DNA of 64,000 bases. Source: Ralstonia sp. RRA. Lineage in GTDB: Bacteria > Pseudomonadota > Gammaproteobacteria > Burkholderiales > Burkholderiaceae. The DNA lies in contig NZ_CP146092.1 of assembly GCF_037023145.1 (NCBI RefSeq), positions 744,001 to 808,000 on the forward strand, read 5' to 3'. The stretch's first letter is position 1. The number at the start of each line of letters is the position of its first letter. Shown here piece after piece: positions 13,042-21,342 of this stretch. The notes under the pieces were generated by a model. That model was not told the origin of the DNA. It saw only the letters and a program-made list of their open reading frames with translations, and did no database searches. Position numbers and translations under genes: made by a program.

Positions 13042-14616
13042 ATGCTGGATGCTGATGTCAAGGCCCAACTGAAGGCCTACCTCGAACGCCTCGTGCAGCC
13101 CATTGAACTGGTCGCCAACGTCGATGACAGCGAGGGCTCCCGCGACATGATGGACCTGCTGCGTGATGTGGCCGAGCAGTCCAGCATGATCGTGCTGACC
13201 GAACAACGTGACGCGGCTGAGCGTGCGCCGTCGTTCCTGATCCGCCGCACCGGCTCCGATGTGAGCGTGCGTTTTGCCGCGATCCCGACGGGTCACGAGT
13301 TCACCTCGCTCGTGCTGGCGCTGCTGCAAGTGGGCGGCTATGCGCCCAAGCTCGAAGCCGACGTCATCGAACAGATTCGCAACATCGAAGGGGATTTCCG
13401 CTTCGAGACCTACATGTCGCTCACGTGCCAGAACTGCCCGGACGTGGTCCAGGCGCTGAACGTGATGTCCGTGATCAACCCGCGCATCCAGCACGTCGCC
13501 ATTGACGGCGGCATGTACCAGGACGAAATCGAGCAGCGCAAGATCATGGCGGTGCCGACGGTGTTCCTGAACGGTGAAACCTTCGGCACGGGCCGCATGG
13601 GCGTGGAAGAGATCCTCGCCAAGATCGACACCGGTGCCGCAGCGCGTGATGCTGAAAAGCTCGCCGCCAAGGAGCCGTATGAAGTGCTGATCGTGGGCGG
13701 TGGCCCGGCCGGCGCTGCAGCTGCCGTGTACGCAGCACGCAAGGGTGTGCGCACTGGCGTGGTGGCCGAGCGCTTTGGTGGTCAGGTGCTGGATACGCTG
13801 GCCATCGAGAACTTCATCTCCGTGTCGGAAACCGAAGGGCCGAAGTTTGCCGCCGCGCTGGAGCAGCACGTGCGCCAGTACGAGGTCGACATCATGAACG
13901 CGCAGCGCGCAGTCAAGCTCACGCCGGCTGATGCGCCGGGCGGCTTTGCCGAGGTGACGCTGGCCAATGGTGCGGTGCTCAAGGGCCGCTCGATCATCCT
14001 GTCGACCGGTGCACGCTGGCGCAATGTGAACGTGCCCGGCGAGCAGGAATACAAGAACAAGGGCGTGGCGTACTGCCCGCACTGCGATGGCCCGCTGTTC
14101 AAGGGCAAGCGCGTGGCCGTGATTGGCGGTGGCAATTCTGGTGTGGAAGCCGCCATCGACCTGGCTGGCCTGGTCAACCACGTCACGCTGCTGGAGTTTG
14201 CTGAAGAACTGAAGGCAGACGCCGTGCTGGTGCGCAAGCTGAAGAGCCTGCCGAACGCGACCATCGTCACCAACGCACAGACCAGCGAGATCACCGGCAA
14301 CGGTGAGAAGGTGAACGGTCTGCGCTACAAGGACCGCGTGGGCGGCGTCGAGCACGAGATCGCGCTGGAAGGCGTGTTCGTGCAGATCGGTCTGGTGCCC
14401 AACACCGAGTGGCTGGATGGCGCGGTGGAGCGCAACCGCTTTGGCGAGATCGTTGTCGATGCGCGCGGTCAGACCAGCGCGGAAGGCGTGTTCGCTGCAG
14501 GCGATGCGACCACCACGCCGTACAAGCAGATCATCATCGCCACGGGTGATGGTGCCAAGGCTGCGCTGTCTGCGTTCGATCACCTGATCCGGGTGCCGCT
14601 GGCGGAAGCTGCGTGA
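13042..14616 (+). CDS. ahpF: alkyl hydroperoxide reductase subunit F
   Basis: 524 residues, as in E. coli AhpF (521). FAD-dependent NADH:disulfide oxidoreductase that re-reduces AhpC. The N-terminal tandem thioredoxin-fold domain carries the redox pair Cys129/Cys132 (LTCQNCPD). The thioredoxin-reductase-like part has the FAD motif [17 protein letters not shown], the CxxC centre YCPHCDGP and the NADH motif [11 protein letters not shown]. The start [10 protein letters not shown] follows AAAGGAA at a suitable distance. It follows ahpC and probably shares its peroxide-induced promoter, attenuated by the intergenic hairpin. Confidence 0.97.
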   Translation: MLDADVKAQLKAYLERLVQPIELVANVDDSEGSRDMMDLLRDVAEQSSMIVLTEQRDAAERAPSFLIRRTGSDVSVRFAAIPTGHEFTSLVLALLQVGGYAPKLEADVIEQIRNIEGDFRFETYMSLTCQNCPDVVQALNVMSVINPRIQHVAIDGGMYQDEIEQRKIMAVPTVFLNGETFGTGRMGVEEILAKIDTGAAARDAEKLAAKEPYEVLIVGGGPAGAAAAVYAARKGVRTGVVAERFGGQVLDTLAIENFISVSETEGPKFAAALEQHVRQYEVDIMNAQRAVKLTPADAPGGFAEVTLANGAVLKGRSIILSTGARWRNVNVPGEQEYKNKGVAYCPHCDGPLFKGKRVAVIGGGNSGVEAAIDLAGLVNHVTLLEFAEELKADAVLVRKLKSLPNATIVTNAQTSEITGNGEKVNGLRYKDRVGGVEHEIALEGVFVQIGLVPNTEWLDGAVERNRFGEIVVDARGQTSAEGVFAAGDATTTPYKQIIIATGDGAKAALSAFDHLIRVPLAEAA

Positions 14617-14640
14617 GCCTGAAGCGTTATCCGATGGAGA

Positions 14641-14677
14641 AAGCCGGACCTTGCGAAAGCAGGTCCGGCTTTTTTTT
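14641..14677 (+). terminator. ahpCF rho-independent terminator
   Basis: GC-rich stem built from AGCCGGACC / GGTCCGGCT with a GAAA-type loop, followed by eight T. It ends the ahpCF transcript just before the convergent hydrolase stop codon at 14681. Confidence 0.92.
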
Positions 14678-14680
14678 CGT

Positions 14681-15478
14681 CTAGCGCGTGTGCCTCAGTA
14701 GAAAGCGCTCGACCACCTGTACGAAATGCGGCGGACATTCCTGCATCGGGTAGTGACCGCACTGCGACAGTGTCACCAATTCCGCATTGGGATGCCAAGC
14801 AAGGAAGGTCTGCTTCATGGCCGTTTCATCCAGGCCAGGGTCGTTGCTTCCGACGATGATCAGGAACGGCGTTTCCAGCCCTTGCACGTCTTCGACGAAG
14901 CGGGTTGTCGTCAGCATGTGCAGGTAGCGCGGACGGTATTCGGGCGCGGTGCACGCTCTGTTCTGGCGCAGCTTTGCCTTGGCCCATCCATCCGATAGAC
15001 CACCTGTGACGAACTGGATCAAACGGCAGAACGCCGCGTCGTTGTCACACGTGCTGGCAAAGAACGCGGCAGCGGCTTCTGGGAGCGGGTTGCCCGCAGC
15101 GGAAATCGGGCAGATCGCCACCGCGCTCTGGATGCGCTCCGGGGCGTCGGCTGCCATGCGCTGCGTTGCCATCCCGGTCATGGAGTGGCCGACTAGATGA
15201 AATTGCCGCCAGCCGAGGTGATCCGCCACGGCAAAGCTATCGGTAGCAATTTCGTTGATGGTGACGGCACCCGCGAGGTGCATGGACAGGCCGTAGCCGC
15301 GCAGGTCGACAAAGGCGTAGGTGAAGGCCGTGCTGTCCAGGTAGGGCAGTATGGCGTCGTAGTTGGTGTGGTCGCCCAGCCAGTCATGCATGACGAGCAC
15401 GTGCTCTGGCCCGGAGCCGTGGAGCGTGAAGCCAAGGTGGGTGTTCGAGGGCTGGGGCGGCAAGAGGTTGCGGTGCAT
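14681..15478 (-). CDS. alpha/beta-fold hydrolase
   Basis: 265 residues. The nucleophile elbow is LVGHSMTG (Ser99), the acid is in IVGSNDPG and the histidine in LSQCGHYP, so the catalytic triad appears complete. An oxyanion-hole type motif is replaced by MHDWLGDHTNY near residue 30. The start ATG at 15478 has AAAGGAG eight bases upstream. The physiological substrate cannot be told from the sequence; esterase or C-C hydrolase are both possible. It stands alone, convergent with ahpF. Confidence 0.9.
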   Translation of the reverse strand: MHRNLLPPQPSNTHLGFTLHGSGPEHVLVMHDWLGDHTNYDAILPYLDSTAFTYAFVDLRGYGLSMHLAGAVTINEIATDSFAVADHLGWRQFHLVGHSMTGMATQRMAADAPERIQSAVAICPISAAGNPLPEAAAAFFASTCDNDAAFCRLIQFVTGGLSDGWAKAKLRQNRACTAPEYRPRYLHMLTTTRFVEDVQGLETPFLIIVGSNDPGLDETAMKQTFLAWHPNAELVTLSQCGHYPMQECPPHFVQVVERFLLRHTR

Positions 15479-15611
15479 TTCGAAGACTCCTTTTTGGGTG
15501 TGGAAAGCCAAAAAGAAGCGCCCTCGCGGCGGACCGGGAGGGCGTTCGAAATTGGTACCGATGATATCGGCCAGGGTGACTCGATGTCAACGCGGCGCCC
15601 GACCTCGGGCG

Positions 15612-15986
15612 TCACTGGTCGCCTTGCGGCTGCGGACTCACCACGCTCCGGCTCTTGCCATCGACCTCTCGTACGGGCAATGCGGCAGCATCCACGCTGT
15701 CGATGCAGTACGCGTTCACGCTGAGAAACTCGGGATTGCTGCGGCGCTGGTGATAGACATAGATGCCGCACGTACCGCAAAAATAGTGCTGGGCGATGCC
15801 GCTGTTCCAGCGGTACAGGCGTAGCGCGTCCTGGCCGTGCGTGATGTGGAAGCGCTCGCGCGGCACGGTCGCCATCAGCGCATTGCGCTTGCTGCACAGT
15901 GAGCAGTTGCAGCGGATCAGTTCATCGAGTTCCGCGTCGAACATGAAGGCGACGGCTTGGCAGTGGCATGTTCCCGTGTGTTGCAT
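15612..15986 (-). CDS. GFA-domain (CENP-V/GFA family) zinc protein
   Basis: 124 residues from ATG 15986; an ATG five codons earlier lacks a ribosome site. Glutathione-dependent formaldehyde-activating (GFA/Mss4-like) fold with the zinc ligands of the family: CHC near the N-terminus, CNCSLC, and CGTCG. Members are usually annotated only as GFA family; no specific substrate can be assigned. It lies 25 bp downstream of the LysR gene on the same strand, so the two may be co-transcribed. Confidence 0.88.
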   Translation of the reverse strand: MQHTGTCHCQAVAFMFDAELDELIRCNCSLCSKRNALMATVPRERFHITHGQDALRLYRWNSGIAQHYFCGTCGIYVYHQRRSNPEFLSVNAYCIDSVDAAALPVREVDGKSRSVVSPQPQGDQ

Positions 15987-16010
15987 CGTGTCTCTTCGCA
16001 TCGTGTGGGG

Positions 16011-16916
16011 CTAGGCAGGATACGCTCCGACTTGCAGTGCCGTCGCCCGTTCGCTGCACATCTCCACAAGGCGATCGCGGAGCACGCGCCCTGCGCTGTC
16101 CAGGTCGGACCGCGCAAAGAGCGCCAGTTCCAGCCCGCCGATCTCCGGAAAACCGTCGGCGGTGCTGAGCATGCGATGCCCGGGCTGCATGCAACTGGCC
16201 GGCAGCAGGCTCACGCCCAACCCTGCGCTGACCGCCGCGCACAGGCTTGCCAGGCTCGGGCTCGAATATGTGATGCGCCACGCCTGGCCGAGCGATTCCA
16301 GCGCGTGCAGCATCTCCTGCCGATACAGCGCGCCCACCGGAAACACCACCAGCGGCAGCGCGGGCTGTGTCGGCCCGAGCGGCAGCGTGTGCGGCCGCTC
16401 AGCGCTATCGATCCAGCAGACCGGTTCCGCCCAGCGCGCATGGCAGTCGCTGTCGGTGCCCCATTGTTTGACCAGCAGCATGTCCAGATCGCCATTGCGG
16501 TACAGCCGCAGCAGGTGGTGGGACAGGCCACTTTCCACTTCCAGCCGCAGGCGCGGCCGCTCGCGCGCAAAGCTGGCGATGAGCGGCATCAACGCACCGC
16601 TGCCGAGGTCTTCCGGCACGCCCAGGCGCAGCACGCCCTCGGTGTGTTCCGGGCTGAGCGCCTCGCTGGCCTCACCAGCCAGACGTAGCAGCCGGCGCGC
16701 GTAGCCGAGCAGGCGGTCGCCTTCTTCGGTGGGCAGCACCTGCCGCTGGCTGCGATCGAGCAGGCGGCAGTTCAGTTGCTGCTCCAGCCGCAGGATCTGC
16801 TGGCTCACCGTCGATTGTGTGAGGTGCAGGTGCTCCGCCGCCCGCGTGAAATTGCCCGTGTCGACCACCGTGACGAAGCTGCGCAGCAAGACCAGATCGA
16901 TCATTTGAAAATCCAC
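16011..16916 (-). CDS. LysR-family transcriptional regulator
   Basis: 301 residues. N-terminal winged helix-turn-helix (about 5-65: FVTVVDTGNFTRAAEHLHLT then STVSQQI) followed by a periplasmic-binding-protein-like effector domain (about 90-290). Start could be Met1 or Met5. The divergent gene is the ankyrin pseudogene; LysR proteins often control divergent neighbours, but here the more likely partner is the co-directional GFA gene. The effector is unknown. Confidence 0.93.
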   Translation of the reverse strand: MDFQMIDLVLLRSFVTVVDTGNFTRAAEHLHLTQSTVSQQILRLEQQLNCRLLDRSQRQVLPTEEGDRLLGYARRLLRLAGEASEALSPEHTEGVLRLGVPEDLGSGALMPLIASFARERPRLRLEVESGLSHHLLRLYRNGDLDMLLVKQWGTDSDCHARWAEPVCWIDSAERPHTLPLGPTQPALPLVVFPVGALYRQEMLHALESLGQAWRITYSSPSLASLCAAVSAGLGVSLLPASCMQPGHRMLSTADGFPEIGGLELALFARSDLDSAGRVLRDRLVEMCSERATALQVGAYPA

Positions 16917-17002
16917 TGAAGGTCATTCCACTATTTAATTTGAACATGTTTAGAGGCGCAACCATAATCGACCGGTTATTCAGCATGGATGGGGGGAGCC
17001 GC

Positions 17003-17670
17003 ATGGCATTGCGTGTCTGGAAGCGCTGGATGGTTCTGGCGTGTGCCTTGGGTGCCCCAACCGCAGGTGCGGCCGCTGGCGAACCGGCGTGGCTGTTGAG
17101 CGCCGCAGCCAAGGGCGACACCGCCAGGGTGACCGAGCAACTGCGCCAGGGCGTTTCGGTGGATGTGCGCGACGGCGGCGATAACACACCGCTGCTGCTC
17201 GCCACGCATGGCAACCATGTCGACACCGCGCGCGCCCTGATCGACGCCGGCGCCGATGTCAACGCCCAGAACAAGCGCCTCGACAGCGCCTATCTGCTGG
17301 CCGGTGCAGAGGGCACCTGGACATCTTGCGCATGACACTCAGTCATGGCGCCAACCTCAAGAGCACCAACCGCTACGGCGGCACAGCCTTGATCCCGGCT
17401 TGCGAGCGCGGCCACGTGGAGGTTGTCAAGACGCTGATCGACGCCGGTGTCGACGTGAACCACGTCAACAACCTCGGCTGGACAGGGCTGCTCGAAGCCA
17501 TCCTGCTGAGCGACGGCGGGCCGCGCCACCAGCAGATCGTCCGCCTGCTGATCGACCACGGTGCTGACGTCAATCTTGCCGACCGCATGGGCGTGACGCC
17601 GCTGCAGCATGCGTGCGAGCGCGGCCAGAAGGCGATTGCCGACATGCTCATCGCTGCCGGCGCGCGCTAA
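17003..17670 (+). pseudogene. ankyrin-repeat secreted protein, frameshifted
   Basis: The start at 17003 follows GGGGGGAG and gives a signal peptide (MALRVWKRWMVLACALG...AAAGEP). The first frame codes ankyrin repeats up to about 17311 and stops at 17335; the second frame continues the repeats without loss from about 17314 to 17670. Adding one base near 17311-17315 (GAGGGCACCTGG) would restore AEGHLDILRMTLSHGAN, a perfect ankyrin continuation. So this is a one-base deletion, either real or a sequencing error. Intact, it would be a periplasmic protein of about 222 residues with five or so repeats. Confidence 0.85.
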
Positions 17671-17701
17671 ACCCCCTTTTCAAGAGATTCAGGAGATCAC
17701 G

Positions 17702-18157
17702 ATGTCCGGTGAACAGTACATGCACGAGGCGGTTGAGCTGGCCCGTGCCAACATCAACGCCGGCGGCGCACCGTTTGGCGCCGTGCTGGTGCGCGACGGC
17801 AAGATCATCGCCCGTGCCGTGAACGAGGTGCACACCACCCACGACCCGACCGCCCATGCCGAGATGCAGGCTATCCGCCAGGCCAGCCACGCGCTGGCCA
17901 CACCGGACATGAGCGGCGCCGTCATGTACGCCAGCGGCCATCCGTGCCCGATGTGCTTTGCCGCCATGCATCGCTGCGGCATCCGCGCCGCGTACTTTGC
18001 GTATTCGAACGAAGACGGCGCGCCGTTCGGCATGTCCACCGCCGCCATCTACGAGGAGTTCAAGCGTGAGCCGCAAGCGCGCGCACTGCAGATGCGTGCA
18101 CTGCGGCCGACGGGCGAGCAGGGCTTGTACGAAGCGTGGCAGGCGCACCAATCGTGA
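17702..18157 (+). CDS. nucleoside/guanine deaminase family protein
   Basis: 151 residues of the cytidine-deaminase-like fold. Zinc site: HAEM (PTAHAEMQAI) and PCPMC. The order and spacing resemble bacterial guanine deaminase (GuaD of Bacillus) more than TadA, and the C-terminal AIYEEF region fits too. It would deaminate guanine to xanthine or a related purine in the cytoplasm. The ATG at 17702 follows AGGAGATCAC. It overlaps the next gene, an MFS transporter, by 4 bp (GTGA), so a transport-plus-deamination unit is likely. Guanine specificity is an inference. Confidence 0.88.
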   Translation: MSGEQYMHEAVELARANINAGGAPFGAVLVRDGKIIARAVNEVHTTHDPTAHAEMQAIRQASHALATPDMSGAVMYASGHPCPMCFAAMHRCGIRAAYFAYSNEDGAPFGMSTAAIYEEFKREPQARALQMRALRPTGEQGLYEAWQAHQS

Positions 18158-19380
18158 CCGAGGCGACTGCACAGCAGGTCACGCCGGCTGCGTCCGCTGT
18201 AGCGCCTGCGCGCGCCGATGCCGGCTGGATCGGTGTGCTGGTGGTGATTGCGCTCGGCCTGAACTTGCGCCCCATCCTCACGACGATCGGCCCGCTGCTG
18301 GCGGAGATTCGCGCAGGCACGGGCCTCGGCCTGCAAGGCGTGTCGATGCTGACCGTGATCCCGGTGCTGTGCATGGGCGGCATCGCGCTATTCATTCCGT
18401 GGCTGGCGCGTTGGATGGCCGAGCACCGCGGCATCGTGTGCAGCCTGCTGGCAATTGCAGGAGCGTGCTTGTGGCGGTTGTGGGCCGAGCACGGCGCCGC
18501 ACTGATTGCCAGCGCGGCGCTGGCCGGTACGGGCGTCGCGATCATTCAGGGTTTGGCGCCAGGCATCATCAAGCGTTGGTTTCCGCAGCGTGTGCCGCTC
18601 ACGCTGGGTTTGTATTCCGCCTCACTCATGGCGGGCGGCGGCATGGCGGCCACGCTCGGCCCGCGCATTGCGCACGTGGCCGACTGGCACGTGGGCCTTG
18701 GCATCTGGGTGTTGCCGGCGCTGGCCGCGCTGGTGTTGTGGGTGACTGCCCGCCCGCGCGAGGCACTGCCAACCACGCAGCACGGGCCCGTGCTCAACTT
18801 TTTCGGCAATCGGCGCGCGTGGCTGCTGGCGTTCTACTTTGGGGCAACCAACGCTGGCTACACCAGCATGATTGCGTGGCTGCCGATGTTCTATCGCCAA
18901 CTCGGCTGGAGCGCGCAGGATGCCGGCGGCCTCATCGGCGTGATGACGATCTTCCAGGTGATCGGGGCGTTTGGGGCGCCATTGCTCGCGCGGCGGCAAC
19001 CGGATCGCCGCCCGTGGCTGGCGGCCATGTTGCTGGCGCAGTTGATGGGCATGACCGGTCTGCTGCTCGCTCCGCAAAGCGGGACGCTGCTCTGGGTCGC
19101 GCTGATCGGTTGCGGCCTGGGCTCCATGTTCTCGCTGTGTCTGACGCTGACGCTAGACCATCTGCCTGATGCGCGTGCTGCGGGTCATCTCGCGGCGTTC
19201 GTGCAAGGCATCGGCTTCATCATCACGGGGATCATTCCCTACGCAGTGGGCTGGCTGCGCGAATTGACGGGCGGCTTTCAGATGCCGTGGCTGCTACTGA
19301 TCGCCATCGTGCTTGCCGCCATGGTCGCAACGCTGCGCTTTGCGCCGGCGGGTTACGCTCGTGCCATGGGGCGCATCTAA
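18154..19380 (+). CDS. MFS transporter, CynX/NimT type
   Basis: 408 residues from GTG 18154, which overlaps the deaminase stop; a GTG at 18136 is less likely. About 12 hydrophobic segments are visible. The N-terminal LGLNLRPILTTIGPLL and the LALNLR-type pattern are typical of the CynX/NimT (cyanate, 2-nitroimidazole) branch of the major facilitator family. Coupling to a purine deaminase suggests a purine or amide-type substrate, but the substrate cannot be read from the sequence. Confidence 0.88.
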   Translation: MTEATAQQVTPAASAVAPARADAGWIGVLVVIALGLNLRPILTTIGPLLAEIRAGTGLGLQGVSMLTVIPVLCMGGIALFIPWLARWMAEHRGIVCSLLAIAGACLWRLWAEHGAALIASAALAGTGVAIIQGLAPGIIKRWFPQRVPLTLGLYSASLMAGGGMAATLGPRIAHVADWHVGLGIWVLPALAALVLWVTARPREALPTTQHGPVLNFFGNRRAWLLAFYFGATNAGYTSMIAWLPMFYRQLGWSAQDAGGLIGVMTIFQVIGAFGAPLLARRQPDRRPWLAAMLLAQLMGMTGLLLAPQSGTLLWVALIGCGLGSMFSLCLTLTLDHLPDARAAGHLAAFVQGIGFIITGIIPYAVGWLRELTGGFQMPWLLLIAIVLAAMVATLRFAPAGYARAMGRI

Positions 19381-19433
19381 CGCGCCTCCCGACCCCATCC
19401 CACCAAGGGTCTTCGACGATTTTCAGAAAAGGC

Positions 19434-19462
19434 TTGTAATGCGAATCATTCGCATTTATAGT
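19434..19462 (+). promoter_or_regulatory. Fur-box-overlapped sigma70 promoter of the Fur paralogue
   Basis: -35 TTGTAA (19434-19439), 17-bp spacer, -10 TATAGT (19457-19462). A perfect 9-1-9 palindrome, AATGCGAAT-C-ATTCGCATT (19438-19456), fills the spacer. This matches the 19-bp Fur box geometry and would block RNA polymerase when Fur is metal-loaded. The -10 lies about 330 bases before the fur ATG. Confidence 0.8.
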
Positions 19463-19790
19463 TTGTCCATCGACAGCGCTGCGGCCGATGGAAAAACCGC
19501 CAAGCGCAACCTGTCGAACCGAATTCCGCTGTGAGTGTGCCGGCCGTTGAATGCCTGGCACCCCAGCAACCGATCTTTTGTGGGGACCGCTCTGACACAC
19601 AGAGCGTTTGGCAGTAGCAAGCCGCCCGACAGTCGGGAAAGCACTCAGACCCCGCTTTCCCGACTGCGACTTTCCCGGGCCGCCAGCCATGCCGTCTTTT
19701 TTCGGAACCTCCGTCTGCACGATTGCGACGCCGCTTCCGGCCCTGCTGCGCTGTCTACGCTGACCTCCTAGCCTTACGCCCCCGAACGCC
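19463..19790 (+). other. long leader between Fur-box promoter and fur; possible small RNA
   Basis: No convincing coding region. Its main structure is a perfect 13-bp stem, CAGTCGGGAAAGC / GCTTTCCCGACTG (19630-19642 and 19654-19666), with an 11-base loop, followed by CGACTTTCCCG, which could compete for the left arm. There is no T-run after the stem, so it is not a simple terminator. It is either a structured 5' leader or a Fur-repressed small RNA. Confidence 0.4.
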
Positions 19791-20249
19791 ATGCCAAATT
19801 CGACCGACCTGCGCCGTGCTGGGCTCAAAGCCACGTCACCGCGCGTCAAGATTCTGGAAATCCTTGCTGCCGGCACGGACCACGGCCGTCACCTGAGTGC
19901 GGAAGACGTTTATCGTCAGTTGCTGACGTCGGATCTCGACATCGGCATCTCGACGGTCTACCGCGTCCTCAACCAACTGGTGGATGCCAGTGTGCTGCTG
20001 CGTCATACGTTCGAGGCCGGCCATGCGGTGTATGAGATCAACGAAGGTGCGCATCACGATCACCTGATCTGCATGTCGTGCGGCCGCGTGGAAGAGTTTC
20101 ACGACGATGCCATCGAGGCCCGTCAGGAGCGTGTGGCAAGTGAGCGCGGCTTCGTGCTGCGCGATCACGCGCTGGCGCTGTACGGTGTGTGCCCTGCATG
20201 CCAGGCCAAAGCAGGTGCGCCGTTGGCTTCGGAGCGCGCTTCACATTGA
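19791..20249 (+). CDS. Fur-family ferric uptake regulator
   Basis: 152 residues, closely following the Fur pattern: winged helix (AGLKATSPRVKILEIL, AEDVYRQLL, ISTVYRVLNQL), the metal-site signature HHDHLICMSCGRVEEF, and a C-terminal CPAC that would complete a structural zinc site. Represses iron-uptake genes when loaded with Fe2+. Burkholderiaceae usually carry another, canonical Fur gene elsewhere, so this is probably a paralogue; that cannot be checked here. It sits behind its own Fur box and upstream of the feo locus on the other strand. Confidence 0.92.
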   Translation: MPNSTDLRRAGLKATSPRVKILEILAAGTDHGRHLSAEDVYRQLLTSDLDIGISTVYRVLNQLVDASVLLRHTFEAGHAVYEINEGAHHDHLICMSCGRVEEFHDDAIEARQERVASERGFVLRDHALALYGVCPACQAKAGAPLASERASH

Positions 20250-20347
20250 TGTGATCCCGTAACGCCTGGAAACATCATCGGCGGGATCGTGGCGAAACTC
20301 ATCCGCTGCCGTGGGTTCCAACACATCGTGTTACCCAGGAGATGCCG

Positions 20348-20593
20348 ATGCAACGCCGTCTGAAGTCCGAAGATGAACTCAAGACCCTGCTGGCCCGCTG
20401 CGTTCAGCAGCATCCGGAATGTGCCAACTGCGAACTGCGCACCATGTGCATTCACCGGCCCGATCACACCGGCTGTAACTGGAGCGCCGAATTCGATTTT
20501 CCCAGCGATGACGACGCCGCCGCCATTCGCGGTCTGTCGGTCGCCAAGCGTCTGCTGACGCGGGCGCGCACCCAGTACAACGTAGCGTCGTAA
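20348..20593 (+). CDS. small Cys-rich hypothetical protein
   Basis: 81 residues from ATG 20348; AGGAG lies seven bases upstream, and directly abuts an ATG at 20342, which is therefore less likely. Cysteines at 18, 25, 28, 34 and 43 form C-x2-C-x5-C-x8-C, plus His22, His36 and His40, a plausible Zn or Fe-S binding cluster. The C-terminal part is helical and charged (AAAIRGLSVAKRLLTRAR). No family was recognised. It lies 98 bp after the Fur paralogue on the same strand and may belong to its transcript. Confidence 0.7.
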   Translation: MQRRLKSEDELKTLLARCVQQHPECANCELRTMCIHRPDHTGCNWSAEFDFPSDDDAAAIRGLSVAKRLLTRARTQYNVAS

Positions 20594-20609
20594 CGCCCAG
20601 GTTTGGGCG

Positions 20610-20915
20610 TCAGCCCTTCGCCTGTCGGGCGATACGCTCGAGCAGTGCGCGGGCGCTTTCGCCGTGGCCCTGCTGTGCCAGCAGGCGCGCATTCAGTACG
20701 AGATTCTCCAGCACCAGTTTGGCAATGCTCGCCGTGAGCGAGACGATCACCTCGTCCTGGCTGAAGTGGGCATCTTCCATTTGCGTGAGCTGGCGCGAGA
20801 CCAGCTTGCAGACCAGGTCGCGCAGCATCTGCTCGTCAAAGGGCAGGTTGGCGAAATCCACCGGGTCTTCCTTCTCGACTTCCGCAATCAACTGGACCAG
20901 CAGTTCTTCGGTCAT
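20610..20915 (-). CDS. conserved hypothetical protein
   Basis: 101 residues, acidic N-terminus (MTEELLVQLIAEVEKEDPVD) and otherwise alpha-helical, without signal peptide or membrane segment; one Cys. No family was recognised. The start follows GGGGGACGCG on the coding strand. It is convergent with the small Cys-rich gene, and a 7-bp hairpin (ACGCCCA/TGGGCGT) covers both gene ends at 20593-20610. Coding is supported by codon bias and position in an otherwise empty gap. Confidence 0.65.
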   Translation of the reverse strand: MTEELLVQLIAEVEKEDPVDFANLPFDEQMLRDLVCKLVSRQLTQMEDAHFSQDEVIVSLTASIAKLVLENLVLNARLLAQQGHGESARALLERIARQAKG

Positions 20916-20960
20916 GACGCGTCCCCCGTTCAGGTTTGGACCAGTCTACGCCTGCGTTCC

Positions 20961-20998
20961 ACAAAAATAAAACGGGCCCGCATGATGCGAGCCCGTTG
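20961..20998 (-). terminator. terminator of the feo operon
   Basis: Stem AACGGGC(c)CGCAT / ATGCG(a)GCCCGTT followed on the minus strand by a T-rich tract (complement of AAAAATAAAA). It lies 24 bp beyond the last feo-linked gene. Confidence 0.85.
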
Positions 20999-21021
20999 GT
21001 GTTGTGACGTTGCGTCGTCTG

Positions 21022-21342
21022 CTATTTGCGGCGCATGAAGTGGATTGGCTGTTCAGCTGCCGCAGCCGATGACGATTCGCCCGAGGCGCAGCCGCTGCAA
21101 CCACTGCCGCATGCGCTGCCCGAGAGCGGATCGGAGTGACATGACGGCGATGCTCCCGGCGTAAGCAAACGTTGCCCGAAAGCACGCATCCAGTCCGGTC
21201 GCGATGGCCGATCACACCAGCCGGCCACGCGCGCCATTGTGCGGGCACGCATGGTCGGTGCATAGCGACCGGTAATCGACAGCGCGCTCATCGCCACGAC
21301 TGTCGCGACGACGCCGGTTTCGACAACGTGGTACAGGCTCAT
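21022..21342 (-). CDS. small FeoB-associated Cys-rich membrane protein
   Basis: 106 residues. Start ATG at 21342 overlaps the feoB stop by 4 bp (ATGA). One hydrophobic N-terminal segment (VVETGVVATVVAMSALSI) anchors it in the inner membrane. The tail has a Cys/Gly/Ser cluster, SACGSGCSGCASG, after another Cys. The layout recalls FeoB-associated Cys-rich membrane proteins and may do the job of FeoC, for example as a metal or redox switch for FeoB. Such a role is inference; the translational coupling is direct evidence of a link. Confidence 0.8.
   Translation of the reverse strand: MSLYHVVETGVVATVVAMSALSITGRYAPTMRARTMARVAGWCDRPSRPDWMRAFGQRLLTPGASPSCHSDPLSGSACGSGCSGCASGESSSAAAAEQPIHFMRRK

Noticed and set aside
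13018..14583. 521-codon minus-strand frame opposite ahpF
   Set aside because: Antisense shadow; ahpF has complete redox motifs.
20593..20610. Terminator between the small Cys-rich gene and the convergent hypothetical gene
   Set aside because: The 7-bp hairpin overlaps both stop codons but has no T-run on either strand; kept only as a remark.
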